From CAWDVR01 sp044869805 (GTDB lineage: Bacteria > Acidobacteriota > Thermoanaerobaculia > Multivoradales > SZUA-115): a stretch of 64,000 nt of DNA. Position 1 is the stretch's first letter, and every line of letters starts with the position of its first letter. This document shows positions 1 through 8,564 of the stretch, piece by piece. Both the position numbers and the translations under genes were made by a program. Under the pieces are notes generated by a model that ran no database searches, was not told the origin of the DNA, and worked only from the letters and a program-made list of their open reading frames with translations. Location of the stretch: NCBI GenBank assembly GCA_044869805.1, contig JBIOXV010000155.1, positions 9,736 through 73,735 on the forward strand. The letters are read 5' to 3'.

Positions 1-26
1 CATGCCTGAGCGAGTGAACGCTTGGT

Positions 27-1028
27 TCAGTCGGGCGTCGGGCCCAGCGAGGTACCCTTGCAGAGCTGATCGAACTTCTTCGCCGGGTGCTTGAAGTAGC
101 GGGTCATGAACTCGTGCATCGACGGGCCCCAACGATCCAGCATCTTGGTGCTCATGCCGTGCGCGATGTCGCGCGCGTGATTGCCGGTGCCCGGAGGGTC
201 GCGCACGCCGCTGTAGTCCTGCGCATCGATCTTGCCGTTGCCGTCGGTGTCGACCGCCGGGAACAGCGCCGACTGGTACTGCTGGCAGTTCTGCCCAGCC
301 GCCCTCGCCAGCTGGATGGTCGGCCCGATCGAGGCGTCGTTGAGTGGCTCGAAGAAGTAGATCGGCGCGACCGCATCCTTGACCGCCTCGAACATCTCGT
401 CGACGGCGACGTCGTTGCCTTCCCACGACTGGGAAGCACCGGCGAAGTCGATCACCGCCTTCTGGCCGAGGTCCTGGGTGTTGGCGAAGACGGTGACGAT
501 GGCGCCGTACGAGTGGCCGGACAACGCGATCCGGTCGGGATCGACGTCGGACCGTTTCTTGACGAAGCTGATCGCGGACTCGATGTCGGAGACCTGCATG
601 TGGAGGTACTTCATCTTGCAGAGGCCGGACTCGCCCGAGCAGTGCTTCTCGAGGTACTCGGCCTGGTAGACCCCGGTCGATTCGCCGTGGCCACGGCGAA
701 TCGGCATGAGCACGACGTAGCCGAGCTCGGCGAAGTACGAGCCGAACTCGCAGTTGGGCGACACGGTCTGGCCGCTGCCGTGGTTATGGACGATGGCCGC
801 GTGCGGTGCCTTGCCTTGCGCCGAGGCCGGCGGCAGGTAGAGGTAGCCCTTGAGCTCGAGCTTCTCGCACTTGCCGTCCTTCAGGTCGCAGCGGGTGTCT
901 TTCGTGGTGGGGAGATTCTTCGGCTCGTAGTAGGAGACGAGCGTGGGCTCGACGGTGCACTTGCTCTCGGCGTACGCCGAGGATGTGACGGAGACGAGGA
1001 GACTGGCGATGACGAGCGTCGTGCGCAT
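27..1028 (-). CDS. Secreted alpha/beta hydrolase with an EF-hand loop
   Basis: A 333-residue protein of the dienelactone hydrolase/prolyl-oligopeptidase-like alpha/beta hydrolase class, probably exported. A signal peptide spans residues 1-20 and ends SSAYA. The oxyanion region HNHGSG is near residue 81. The nucleophile elbow GHSYG puts Ser173 as catalytic Ser; Asp231 and His284 or His290 are the likely other triad members. Residues 260-271 (DTDGNGKIDAQD) form a perfect 12-residue EF-hand calcium loop between the acid and the histidine. Several Cys residues suggest disulfides. The ATG follows a good GGAGGT ribosome site. Substrate is unknown. The calcium loop could stabilise the lid or gate activity; that is inference. 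Confidence 0.85.
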   Translation of the reverse strand: MRTTLVIASLLVSVTSSAYAESKCTVEPTLVSYYEPKNLPTTKDTRCDLKDGKCEKLELKGYLYLPPASAQGKAPHAAIVHNHGSGQTVSPNCEFGSYFAELGYVVLMPIRRGHGESTGVYQAEYLEKHCSGESGLCKMKYLHMQVSDIESAISFVKKRSDVDPDRIALSGHSYGAIVTVFANTQDLGQKAVIDFAGASQSWEGNDVAVDEMFEAVKDAVAPIYFFEPLNDASIGPTIQLARAAGQNCQQYQSALFPAVDTDGNGKIDAQDYSGVRDPPGTGNHARDIAHGMSTKMLDRWGPSMHEFMTRYFKHPAKKFDQLCKGTSLGPTPD

Positions 1029-1123
1029 GGGTTACCTCCCCAGCAAGTGACGCGCCGACCTCGATCACCTCGACCTGCTGTCAGCGGGTTAGGCGACCCA
1101 GAGGTGCCCCTGTTACAGCCATC

Positions 1124-1690
1124 TCAACCGAGCTTCCCGCGCGCCGGCGCCAGGTACTCGGCCTTGAGCAGCGCGTAGAGCAGGTTGTCGACGCGCTGGC
1201 CGCGCAGGCGGAAGTAGCTCCGCAGCAGACCTTCACAGCGGAAGCTGACCTTCTCCAGTACCCGCTTGGAGGCGGCGTTCGAGACCGCGCAGCGCGCCTC
1301 GACGCGCTCGATCGAAGTGTGGTGGAAGACGTCGTCGAGGAGCTGGTGCAGAGCCTGGGTCATCAAGCCCCGGCCCTGGAACGAGGAGCCGAGGGCGTAG
1401 CCCACCTCGCCCAGGCCGTGCTCCCAGTTGTTGATCACCAGGGTGACCCATCCGGCCGGCTGGCTGTCGGAGAGGATGATCCACTGGAACTTGTCGCCAC
1501 GGCCCTGGTAGAGGTCGCTGATGCGCTGGTTGGCGACGTCGGAGCGCAACTGGTTGGCCGTCAAGTCGTGGAGCGGCTGGAACCGGCGCACGCTCCACTC
1601 GCCGCGCCAGCGCCAGAGCAGATCGGCGTCCCGCGGCACGGCGGGCCTCAAGGCAACGGCGTGGAGCGGTCGCTGCTCGAGGGCGGACAT
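1124..1690 (-). CDS. GNAT-family N-acetyltransferase
   Basis: A 188-residue protein of the RimJ/RimL-like GNAT family, which moves acetyl from acetyl-CoA to an amine. The acetyl-CoA pyrophosphate-binding motif is visible as SSFQGRGLMTQAL near residues 102-114. The downstream SNAASKRVLEKVSF stretch is typical of the family's C-terminal half. It lies downstream of the processive glycosyltransferase on the same strand, with about 80 bp between them. The acceptor could be a ribosomal protein, an amino sugar or a small amine; nothing in the sequence decides. Confidence 0.85.
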   Translation of the reverse strand: MSALEQRPLHAVALRPAVPRDADLLWRWRGEWSVRRFQPLHDLTANQLRSDVANQRISDLYQGRGDKFQWIILSDSQPAGWVTLVINNWEHGLGEVGYALGSSFQGRGLMTQALHQLLDDVFHHTSIERVEARCAVSNAASKRVLEKVSFRCEGLLRSYFRLRGQRVDNLLYALLKAEYLAPARGKLG

Positions 1691-1771
1691 GGGTCGGTTC
1701 CAGAATGTAGCAGAAGGCGCGGCGCAACAGCGGCTGGGGAGCGCCTGGACAAACCGTCGCAGCAGGTTCGT

Positions 1772-3283
1772 TCAGGCGCTCTCGGAGGCCACGGCCGCAG
1801 GCGCCGCCTCGCCGGCGAGATCGCGGCGCAGCATGGGCAGGAGGGTCAGCAGGAACATGTAGCTGTAGCCCTGGAGGAAGAGGACGAGGAACGGGATCGA
1901 GAGCCACATGCCCCGGCTGGCCGCGTAGATCACGGCGCCCGCGAAGTAGAGCGCCAGCAGACCTTCGACCAGCACCGAGGGGTGGACCAGCGCGCGGTAG
2001 CGCTTGCCCAGCCAGTCGCCGCCGCGGTCCAGGATCGCGTACTTCGGGGTGCGGTGGAAGATGCCGCCGCGCGCCGCGAGGCCGGCGACAGCGGCCGGCG
2101 CGTTGTTCACCGCCAGTCCGATCCCCAGGCCCATCAGCGCGGGCAGCACCGCGAGCTCGCGGCGCGGCCCGCCGCCGGGAGCCGTCTGACTCACGCCGTA
2201 GAACGCGAGCACCGAGACGGTGGCGGCCAGGAAGAGCGGCAGGTCGACGGCGAGCAGCAGTGCCTGCGAGCTGCCGCGGCGCAGCACCATCGCCGGCAGG
2301 ATGAGGGCCGACAGCACCACCATCAGCGGATAGCTCAGGTTGTTGGTGAGGTGGAACGCGGCCTCGAGCTTCACGCGCGCGGGGATCGGAGCCGCCAGGA
2401 TGCGGCCGAGGAGCTTCCTCCCGGTCTGCACCGAGCCCTTGGCCCAGCGCTGCTGCTGGCTCTTGAAGCCGTTGACGTCGACCGGCAGCTCGGCCGGCGC
2501 GTCCACCTCCGGCAGGTAGAGGAAGCGCCAGCCGGCGAGCTGGGCACGGTAGGAGAGGTCGAGGTCCTCGGTGACGGTGTCGTGCTGCCAGCCGCTCGCC
2601 TCCTCGATCGCCCGCCGCCGCCACACGCCGGCCGTGCCGTTGAAGTTGAAGAAGCAGCCGCTCCGGTGACGGGCGGCGTGCTCGATCAGGAAGTGGCCAT
2701 CGAGGAGGATCGCCTGCACGCGGGTGAGCAGCGAGTAGTGGCGATTGAGATGGCTCCAGCGCGCCTGCACCATGCCGAGCCCGGGATCGGCGGCGAGGTG
2801 AGGCACGGTGCGCCTCAGGAAATCGGGCCGCGGCAGGAAGTCGGCGTCGAAGACCGCGGCGAGCTCGCCGTGCGCGCGCTCGAGGCCGTAGGCCAGGGCG
2901 CCCGCCTTGTAGCCCTCGCGCCGCGCGCGCTGCAAATGGTCGATCGCGACTCCCTGGTGGCGCCAGCGCTCGACGCTCGCCGCCACCAGCTCGGAGGTCT
3001 CGTCGGTCGAGTCGTCGAGCACCTGGATCTCGAGGCGGTCGCGCGGGTAGTCGAGCCGGCAGACGGCGTCGATCAGCCGCTGGGCCACGTAGAGCTCGTT
3101 GTAGAGTGGCAACTGCACGGTGACGAACGGCCAGCAGGAAGGCTCGGGCGGCGGGTCGGCGCGCCGATCGCGAGTGCGCCGGTAGGCGATGACCAGCACG
3201 AGGCGGTGGACGCCGTAGAGGGCCAGCACGCCGAGCGTGAGGTAGTAGATTGCCAGGAGCATCGTCACCAGAAGCTGCGGCAT
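1772..3283 (-). CDS. Processive family 2 glycosyltransferase (CESA/CelA-like), membrane
   Basis: A 503-residue integral membrane glycosyltransferase. An N-terminal membrane segment (about residues 5-33) precedes a GT-A domain with Asp90/Asp91, DAD (146-148), TED (238-240) and QQQRW (276-280). The D,D,D,QxxRW set marks transferases that build beta-linked polymers such as cellulose, glucomannan or hyaluronan-like chains. Several hydrophobic segments follow in the C-terminal third. The start MPQLLVTM is chosen because the frame upstream is Arg-rich low-complexity sequence lying under the divergent gene. Even so the 5' end overlaps that gene by about 34 bp. No BcsB or c-di-GMP-binding partner is visible, so the polymer is unknown. 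Confidence 0.85.
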   Translation of the reverse strand: MPQLLVTMLLAIYYLTLGVLALYGVHRLVLVIAYRRTRDRRADPPPEPSCWPFVTVQLPLYNELYVAQRLIDAVCRLDYPRDRLEIQVLDDSTDETSELVAASVERWRHQGVAIDHLQRARREGYKAGALAYGLERAHGELAAVFDADFLPRPDFLRRTVPHLAADPGLGMVQARWSHLNRHYSLLTRVQAILLDGHFLIEHAARHRSGCFFNFNGTAGVWRRRAIEEASGWQHDTVTEDLDLSYRAQLAGWRFLYLPEVDAPAELPVDVNGFKSQQQRWAKGSVQTGRKLLGRILAAPIPARVKLEAAFHLTNNLSYPLMVVLSALILPAMVLRRGSSQALLLAVDLPLFLAATVSVLAFYGVSQTAPGGGPRRELAVLPALMGLGIGLAVNNAPAAVAGLAARGGIFHRTPKYAILDRGGDWLGKRYRALVHPSVLVEGLLALYFAGAVIYAASRGMWLSIPFLVLFLQGYSYMFLLTLLPMLRRDLAGEAAPAAVASESA

Positions 3284-4656
3284 CGCCTCTCCCTCGCGTC
3301 TGGCCGGTCCTGCGGCTGGTCCTGCCGCTGGCCGCCCTCCAGCTCGGCTGGCTCGCCTGCTGGGACCTCGCCCGCCATCTGCAATTCGCCCTCGTGCTGT
3401 TCGCCGCCGGGTTTGCCTTCCTCGTGCATGCCGCGCGTCGCCTCGAGGCCGCTCCCCGGCGGGCGGGCGCCGCCGTGCTGCTCGCTGCCGCCGCGCTGCG
3501 CCTCCTCGCCCTGCCTCTCCCTCCCAGCCTCTCGGACGACGCCCGGCGCTACCTCTGGGACGGCCGTGTCGTCGCGGCGGGCCACAACCCGTATCTCTCG
3601 GCACCGGACGCCCCCGAGCTCGAAGCGGTGCGCGACGCATCGTGGCCGCGGCTCCCGCACCGCCAAGTGCCTACAGTGTACCCGCCCCTCGCCCTGAGTT
3701 TCTTCGCCGCGGCCTCGCTCGCCCCGGCGCCGCTCCTCGCCTGGAAGGCGATGCTCGCCGCCGCGGACCTGGCCGGCTGCTGGGCGCTGCTGGCGCTCGC
3801 CGGCCGCCTGGGACTGCCGCCGGGACGGGTAGTGTGGTACGCCTGGAACCCACTGGTGGTGCTCGAGGGAGCAGGCATGGGGCACGTCGACGCCCTGGGC
3901 ACGGCGGCGGCGGTGGCGGCGGTGGTGGCGCTGGCCGCGGGACGGCCCGCCCGCGCCGGCCTCGCCGCCGCGGCGGGCGCGCTCGCCAAGCTGGCGCCGC
4001 TCGCGGCCCTGCCCGCCTGGGCGAGGGCGTCGGGGCGCCCGTGGCTCTTCCTCGCCGTTGCGCTGGGCGTGACCGGCGCCTGCCTGCTGCCGGTGCTCAT
4101 CGCCGCCGGCGGCCTGCCCCCCGGCCTCCTCGCCTACGGCATCTCCTGGGAGTTCAACGGCCCGGCGTTCGAGCCCCTGTGGCGGGCCCTGCGCGCGCTC
4201 GAGGCCGCGCCCCGCCTCGCCGGGCTGCTGGATCAGATCAAAGAGTGGACCGGGCACCGGGTCGACGCCTCCCTGAACCTCGCCTACCCATACCTCTATC
4301 CGCAGCTCCTGGCCAAGCTGCTGCTGGCGGCCGGCATGGTGGCCGTGGTCTGGCGGTCCTTCCGTACCGCGGAGCCGGTGGCGGCCACGGGCAGGCTCTT
4401 CGGCGGCCTGCTGCTGCTGTGGGCAACTGTCTACCCCTGGTATCTGCTGTGGGTGCTGCCGTGGGCGGCGCTCAAGCGCCACACCGCGTGGCTCGCGCTT
4501 TCCGGAATCATCCTGTTGAGCTACTGGGCAAAGCAGCAACCGGCCGCTCAGTGGCCGTGGGCCTACCTCGCGGTGTGGCTGCCGTTCTTCGCGGTGCTGG
4601 CCCTGTCGCGGCGTGGTTGGGGCGCGGACGAGAGCCCGGAGCCCGGGCGTGCCTGA
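3250..4656 (+). CDS. GT-C type polyprenyl-phosphate-dependent glycosyltransferase (mannosyltransferase-like)
   Basis: About 468 residues, almost entirely hydrophobic, with ten or more predicted membrane segments. After the first helices comes SDDARRYLWDGRVVAAGHNP (about residues 95-114). This acidic loop is typical of GT-C enzymes that take a sugar from a lipid-phosphate donor on the outer face of the inner membrane. A second conserved spot, WYAWNPLVVLEGAGMGHVD, is also typical of bacterial alpha-mannosyltransferase homologues. The TTG start at 3250 overlaps the divergent gene; no better start occurs before the first helix. Its stop overlaps the start of truA by 8 bp. Sugar and acceptor are not determined. 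Confidence 0.75.
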   Translation: MPGASSPEAAASPLPRVWPVLRLVLPLAALQLGWLACWDLARHLQFALVLFAAGFAFLVHAARRLEAAPRRAGAAVLLAAAALRLLALPLPPSLSDDARRYLWDGRVVAAGHNPYLSAPDAPELEAVRDASWPRLPHRQVPTVYPPLALSFFAAASLAPAPLLAWKAMLAAADLAGCWALLALAGRLGLPPGRVVWYAWNPLVVLEGAGMGHVDALGTAAAVAAVVALAAGRPARAGLAAAAGALAKLAPLAALPAWARASGRPWLFLAVALGVTGACLLPVLIAAGGLPPGLLAYGISWEFNGPAFEPLWRALRALEAAPRLAGLLDQIKEWTGHRVDASLNLAYPYLYPQLLAKLLLAAGMVAVVWRSFRTAEPVAATGRLFGGLLLLWATVYPWYLLWVLPWAALKRHTAWLALSGIILLSYWAKQQPAAQWPWAYLAVWLPFFAVLALSRRGWGADESPEPGRA

Positions 4657-5416
4657 GGCCGGCGCCGGGGCGCTCTACCGCCTGACGATCGCCTACCGTG
4701 GCGGCGCCTACGCCGGCTGGCAGCGGCAGGCCAACGCGCTCTCCGTGCAGCAGGTGCTCGAGGAAGCCCTGGCCGACCTCGTCGGGCAGGCCGTGCGGGT
4801 GGTGGGCGCCAGTCGCACCGACGCCGGCGTGCACGCCCGCGGCCAGGTGGCGCACCTCTCGCTCGCGGCGCCCTTTCCCGAGCGCGGCCTGGTCCACGGC
4901 ACCAACCACCGCCTGCCGGAGGACGTGCGCGTGCTGGCGGCCGCGGCGGCGCCGGCCGGCTTCCACGCCCGCCGCCTGGCGCGCTCGAAGCTCTACCGCT
5001 ACCGGCTGGTGCGCTGCCGCGTGCTGTCGCCTCTCGAGGCGCCGTTCGCCGCCCGCGTCGCGCCGCGCACCGACGTGCACCGTCTCGAGCAGGCGGCGGC
5101 GCTCGTCTCCGGCGTGCACGACTTCTCGGCCTTCGCGCTCACCGGCGGCACGCACCAGACGCCACGCCGGCGCATCTTTTCCGCCGGCTGGCGAGAGGAC
5201 GGCGAGGCCCTCGAGCTGCTGATCGAAGGTGAGGGCTTCCTGCGCGGCATGGTGCGCTCGCTGGTGGGGACGCTGGTCGAGGTGGGCCTCGGCCGGCGCT
5301 CGCTCGACAGCTTCGCGGCACTCTTGAGCGGCCGCCCGCGCGGCGAGGCGGGCCCCACGGCGCCGCCGCAAGGCCTGGTGCTCGAGCGGGTGAGCTACCC
5401 GCCGCGCTGGAGCTAG
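4649..5416 (+). CDS. truA: tRNA pseudouridine synthase A
   Basis: Isomerises uridines 38-40 of tRNA anticodon arms to pseudouridine. The catalytic motif SRTDAGVHARGQVAH is at residues 55-69, with Asp58 as nucleophile. YRGGAYAGWQRQ near the N-terminus and the late EGEGFLRGMVRSLVGTLVEV block are also characteristic. The 255-residue length is normal. I chose the GTG at 4649 (MPEAGAGALYRL) over an upstream in-frame GTG at 4613, because family members begin a few residues before LTIAY; it overlaps the previous stop by 8 bp. Confidence 0.95.
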   Translation: MPEAGAGALYRLTIAYRGGAYAGWQRQANALSVQQVLEEALADLVGQAVRVVGASRTDAGVHARGQVAHLSLAAPFPERGLVHGTNHRLPEDVRVLAAAAAPAGFHARRLARSKLYRYRLVRCRVLSPLEAPFAARVAPRTDVHRLEQAAALVSGVHDFSAFALTGGTHQTPRRRIFSAGWREDGEALELLIEGEGFLRGMVRSLVGTLVEVGLGRRSLDSFAALLSGRPRGEAGPTAPPQGLVLERVSYPPRWS

Positions 5417-5516
5417 AGCTGGTGAGGAAACCTGCGCGCGGGCCGGGCGATGGGCGTGTGGTAACTTACGCCGCCACGGTCATGGACATCCCGCGCGGCC
5501 CGGCCGCGTCCGCCTC

Positions 5517-6335
5517 ATGAAGCGGCTGCTGACGGCTGCGGTCGGCGTGCCGCTGGCGCTGCTGGCCGTCTTTCGCCTCGACTCGCTCTGGTTCTTCGTG
5601 GTCTGCGCCGTGGTCGTCGGCTGGGCGGCCGTCGAGTTCGTCGCCATCGCCCGCTCGTGGGCTCCGGCGGCGCCCATGGGAGCGCTGCCGCTCGCCGCGC
5701 TCGGGCTCGCCGCGCTCCTGGCGCTTCCCCACATTCCGCCCGAGATCGCCGCGCTGACCGTCATCGCGGTGGGGGTGGCGCTCACCGTGGGGCTCGGCAG
5801 CCTGGTGCTGCTCGCCAAGACGCCGATCGAGCAGGTGCCGGCGGCGCTCGGCGCGCTCGCCTTCGGCACGCTTTACTTTGCGCTGCCGCTCGCCAGCGTG
5901 ACCCACCTCCAGCGCCAGGACCCGTGGCTGGTCTTCCTGCTGATGGCGATCGTCTGGCTGGGGGACACGGCGGCGTTCTACGTCGGCTCCCACTGGGGCC
6001 GCCGGCGGATGGCTCCGGTGGTCAGCCCCAACAAGACCTGGGAGGGCGCCCTTGCCGGCCTCGCCGTCGGCCTCGCCGCCACCCTGGTGTGGAGCCTCCT
6101 GCGCCTGGGCCGCTTCGAGCTCGCGGTGCTCGCGGCCGGCGCCGCCACCGCCGTCGCGGCCCAGCTCGGCGACCTCGTCGAGTCGCTGTTCAAGCGCGCC
6201 TCCGGTATCAAGGACTCGGGCAACGTGCTGCCCGGGCACGGCGGCCTCCTCGACCGCTCCGACGCCCTGCTGTTCGCGACCCCGGTGCTGTGGTTGAGCT
6301 GGCTCGCCGCGCAGGCCCGCTTCGCCCCGCCCTGA
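5517..6335 (+). CDS. cdsA: Phosphatidate cytidylyltransferase (CDP-diacylglycerol synthase)
   Basis: Makes CDP-diacylglycerol from phosphatidate and CTP, the branch point to all phospholipids, in the inner membrane. The 272-residue protein is strongly hydrophobic with about eight helices. It carries the full family signature near residues 223-247: SLFKR, four residues, KD, then NVLPGHGG and LLDR. The Mg/substrate motif GDTAAFYVGSHWGRR and SPNKTWEG are also present. It precedes rseP, as in the common cdsA-dxr-rseP order, but dxr is missing between them. Confidence 0.95.
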   Translation: MKRLLTAAVGVPLALLAVFRLDSLWFFVVCAVVVGWAAVEFVAIARSWAPAAPMGALPLAALGLAALLALPHIPPEIAALTVIAVGVALTVGLGSLVLLAKTPIEQVPAALGALAFGTLYFALPLASVTHLQRQDPWLVFLLMAIVWLGDTAAFYVGSHWGRRRMAPVVSPNKTWEGALAGLAVGLAATLVWSLLRLGRFELAVLAAGAATAVAAQLGDLVESLFKRASGIKDSGNVLPGHGGLLDRSDALLFATPVLWLSWLAAQARFAPP

Positions 6336-6460
6336 CCCCCCTTTCCCGAAGCACGCCATGCCGCGGGCCGAGCGGCCTCGCTAGGCGGCCGGCCGCTCCG
6401 GTATAGTCCCGGCTGCGAGGCCAGCCCGGCTCATCCTGCCCGCCAACCACGGAACCCCAG

Positions 6461-7756
6461 ATGGAACTGCTGAGAACCCTCGTCTCCTTCACTTTCGCCC
6501 TCGGGGTGATCATCTTCGTGCACGAGTTCGGGCACCTGATCGTGGCCCGCGCCTTCAACGTCCGCGTGCTCGCCTTCTCGCTGGGCTTCGGCAAGCGGAT
6601 CTGGGGCTTCAAGCGCGGCGAGACCGACTATCGGCTGTCGCTGATCCCGCTCGGGGGCTACGTCAAGCTGGGCGGCGAGCATGCCGAGGAGGCGACCAGC
6701 GATCCCCGCGACTTCGTCAACCGGCCACGCTGGCAACGCATCCTGGTCTACCTTGCCGGGCCGGCGATGAACGTGGTGCTGGCCATCGTGCTGATGGCCG
6801 TGGTGTTCACCGTCGGCATCGAGATCGAGCCGCGCAAGGTGCCGCCGGTGGTGGGCGCGGTCGAGCCGGGCTCGGCGGCGGAACGGGCCGGCCTCGGCAT
6901 GGGCGACCGCATCCTGGCGATCGACGGCGTCGCCGTGGTCGATTTCCAGGACGTCAAGATGAAGGTCATCGAGTCGCCGGGCAAGCCGCTCGCCGTCGAC
7001 TACGAGCATGCCGGCGACAAGCGGTCCACGACCCTGACCCCGGAACGGGAGGCCAGGTACGGCCTCGGCGAGGCCGGCCTGTGGTCCCCGGGCAAGGTGC
7101 TGATCCGCGAGGTGCTGCCCGACCAGCCGGCCGCGGCGGCGGGCTTCCAGGCCGGCGACCACGTGCTGAAGATCGCCGGCCGCCCGGTGGTGGTGCTCAA
7201 GGACTTCACCGACTACCTCCGCGAGCACCCGGGCGAGCAGGTCGAGGTCGAGGTCAGCCGCGCCGGCGGCCGCGTCAGCCTCGCCGTGGTCCCCGAAGGC
7301 CCGGTGGGATCGGCGATGGTCGGGGTGAAGACTTCCTACAGCTTCCTCCAGCGCTACCCACCTGGGCAGGCGATCGTCGAGAGCGTGTACTACAACGTCG
7401 ACCTCGTGCGCCAGACCTTCGTCATCCTCGGCAAGGTGTTGACGCGAAAGGTGGAGGCCAAGAGCTCGCTCGCCGGGCCGATCGAGATCGCCGCCATGAG
7501 CGGCGAGGTGGCGCGCCGCGGCTGGATCGCGTTGCTGCACTTCATGGGCTTCATCTCGATCTCGATCGCCATCGTCAACCTGCTGCCGATCCCGGTGCTG
7601 GACGGCGGCCAGATGACGATCCTCGCGGTCGAGAGCATCCTGCGGCGCGACCTCTCCGTGGTGGTCAAGGAGCGCCTGGCCCAGGCCGGCGTGGTGGTGA
7701 TCTTCGCCTTGATGCTGACCGTGATCTACTTCGATCTCCAGAAGCGGCTGCTGTGA
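6461..7756 (+). CDS. rseP: RIP metalloprotease RseP (site-2 protease, M50B)
   Basis: Inner-membrane zinc protease that cuts transmembrane anti-sigma factors or signal-peptide remnants. HEFGH at residues 21-25 sits in the first helix and supplies the zinc ligands and catalytic Glu. NLLPIPVLDGG at residues 373-383 supplies the third ligand in the LDG motif. Two PDZ-like domains lie between them (around 125-195 and 205-285). The 431 residues are normal. A TATAGT hexamer at 6402-6407 could be a -10 box, but no -35 is evident. The last codons overlap the PASTA gene by 4 bp (GTGA), implying coupling. No sigma-E/RseA pair lies nearby. Confidence 0.95.
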   Translation: MELLRTLVSFTFALGVIIFVHEFGHLIVARAFNVRVLAFSLGFGKRIWGFKRGETDYRLSLIPLGGYVKLGGEHAEEATSDPRDFVNRPRWQRILVYLAGPAMNVVLAIVLMAVVFTVGIEIEPRKVPPVVGAVEPGSAAERAGLGMGDRILAIDGVAVVDFQDVKMKVIESPGKPLAVDYEHAGDKRSTTLTPEREARYGLGEAGLWSPGKVLIREVLPDQPAAAAGFQAGDHVLKIAGRPVVVLKDFTDYLREHPGEQVEVEVSRAGGRVSLAVVPEGPVGSAMVGVKTSYSFLQRYPPGQAIVESVYYNVDLVRQTFVILGKVLTRKVEAKSSLAGPIEIAAMSGEVARRGWIALLHFMGFISISIAIVNLLPIPVLDGGQMTILAVESILRRDLSVVVKERLAQAGVVVIFALMLTVIYFDLQKRLL

Positions 7757-8559
7757 CCGTCGAGCCAGGGCCGGCCGGAAGCGGCGCCAGCGCGGCCACG
7801 CTGGGGCGGCGGGTGGGTGCCCGGCTGCTCAAGCTCGGGGGCTACCTGGCCTACGGTGGCGGCCTGCTGTTCCTGTTCTTCGCCACCGCCTACTTCTCCT
7901 TCAACCTGTTCGTTCGCAGCGGCGTCACCCGCGCCCCCGATTTGACCGGTCTGTCGCGCCAGGAGGCGATCGCCACGCTCGAGGACCACGGCCTCGAGTG
8001 GGCCGATCCCGCCGGCGAAGGGCGCTACTCGGAGACCGTGCCCCTCGACCATGTGGTCACCCAGCGTCCGCCCGCCGGCAACCTGGTCAAGCGTGGCAGC
8101 CGGGTGGCGGTGGCCCTGTCGCTCGGGCCGCAGCGGATCGCCGTGCCCGACGTCGAGGGCCTGGCGCTCTCGGCGGCGCAGTCCGCGGTGGCGGACGCCG
8201 GCCTCGAGCTGGGCCATGCGCTGGCCGTCTACACCGAGGAAGGCCGCGCCGGCACCGTGTTCGAGCAGCGGCCGGCGGCGGCCTCCACGGTGGCGCGCGA
8301 GACCAAGGTCGACCTGCTGGTGGCGCTCGCCAACCGCGAGCAGGTCTACGTGATGCCGGACCTCGTCTATCGCAGCTACGGCGCGGTGCGCCACTTCTTC
8401 GAGCTACGGGGCTTCCTCGTCGGATCGCCGCGTTTCGAGCCCTACGAGGGGATTCCCGAGGGTGTTATCCTGCGCCAGGATCCGGCGCCGGGTCATCCGC
8501 TGTCCCGGCGCGAAGTGATCGACTTGGTCGTCGCTTCTGCCGGCGCGCTCGCCGAGTGA
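7753..8559 (+). CDS. Membrane-anchored protein with three PASTA domains
   Basis: A 268-residue protein. A short cytoplasmic stretch (1-30) and one transmembrane helix (about 32-55) precede three PASTA repeats at roughly 56-125, 126-195 and 196-268. The second begins with the classic VPDVEGLALSAAQSAVADAG pattern. PASTA domains usually bind muropeptides or lipid II and occur on PknB-type kinases and penicillin-binding proteins. Here there is no kinase or transpeptidase domain, so it is a PASTA-only exported protein. The GTG start overlaps the rseP stop, and rpe follows after 5 bp. A role as a cell-wall sensor or scaffold is inference. Confidence 0.85.
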   Translation: MTVEPGPAGSGASAATLGRRVGARLLKLGGYLAYGGGLLFLFFATAYFSFNLFVRSGVTRAPDLTGLSRQEAIATLEDHGLEWADPAGEGRYSETVPLDHVVTQRPPAGNLVKRGSRVAVALSLGPQRIAVPDVEGLALSAAQSAVADAGLELGHALAVYTEEGRAGTVFEQRPAAASTVARETKVDLLVALANREQVYVMPDLVYRSYGAVRHFFELRGFLVGSPRFEPYEGIPEGVILRQDPAPGHPLSRREVIDLVVASAGALAE

Positions 8560-8564
8560 TCCCC

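Noticed and set aside
260..310. The EF-hand loop as a dockerin or cellulosome module
   Set aside because: A single loop inside a hydrolase domain without the paired repeat of dockerins.
87..1178. A 363-codon open frame on the plus strand opposite the hydrolase gene
   Set aside because: High GC creates long antisense frames. The minus strand gives a signal peptide, GHSYG and EF loop, while this one is Arg/Val/Leu-rich with no family pattern.
6431..7540. A 369-codon minus-strand frame over rseP
   Set aside because: Shadow of a gene with intact HEFGH, PDZ and LDG motifs on the plus strand.
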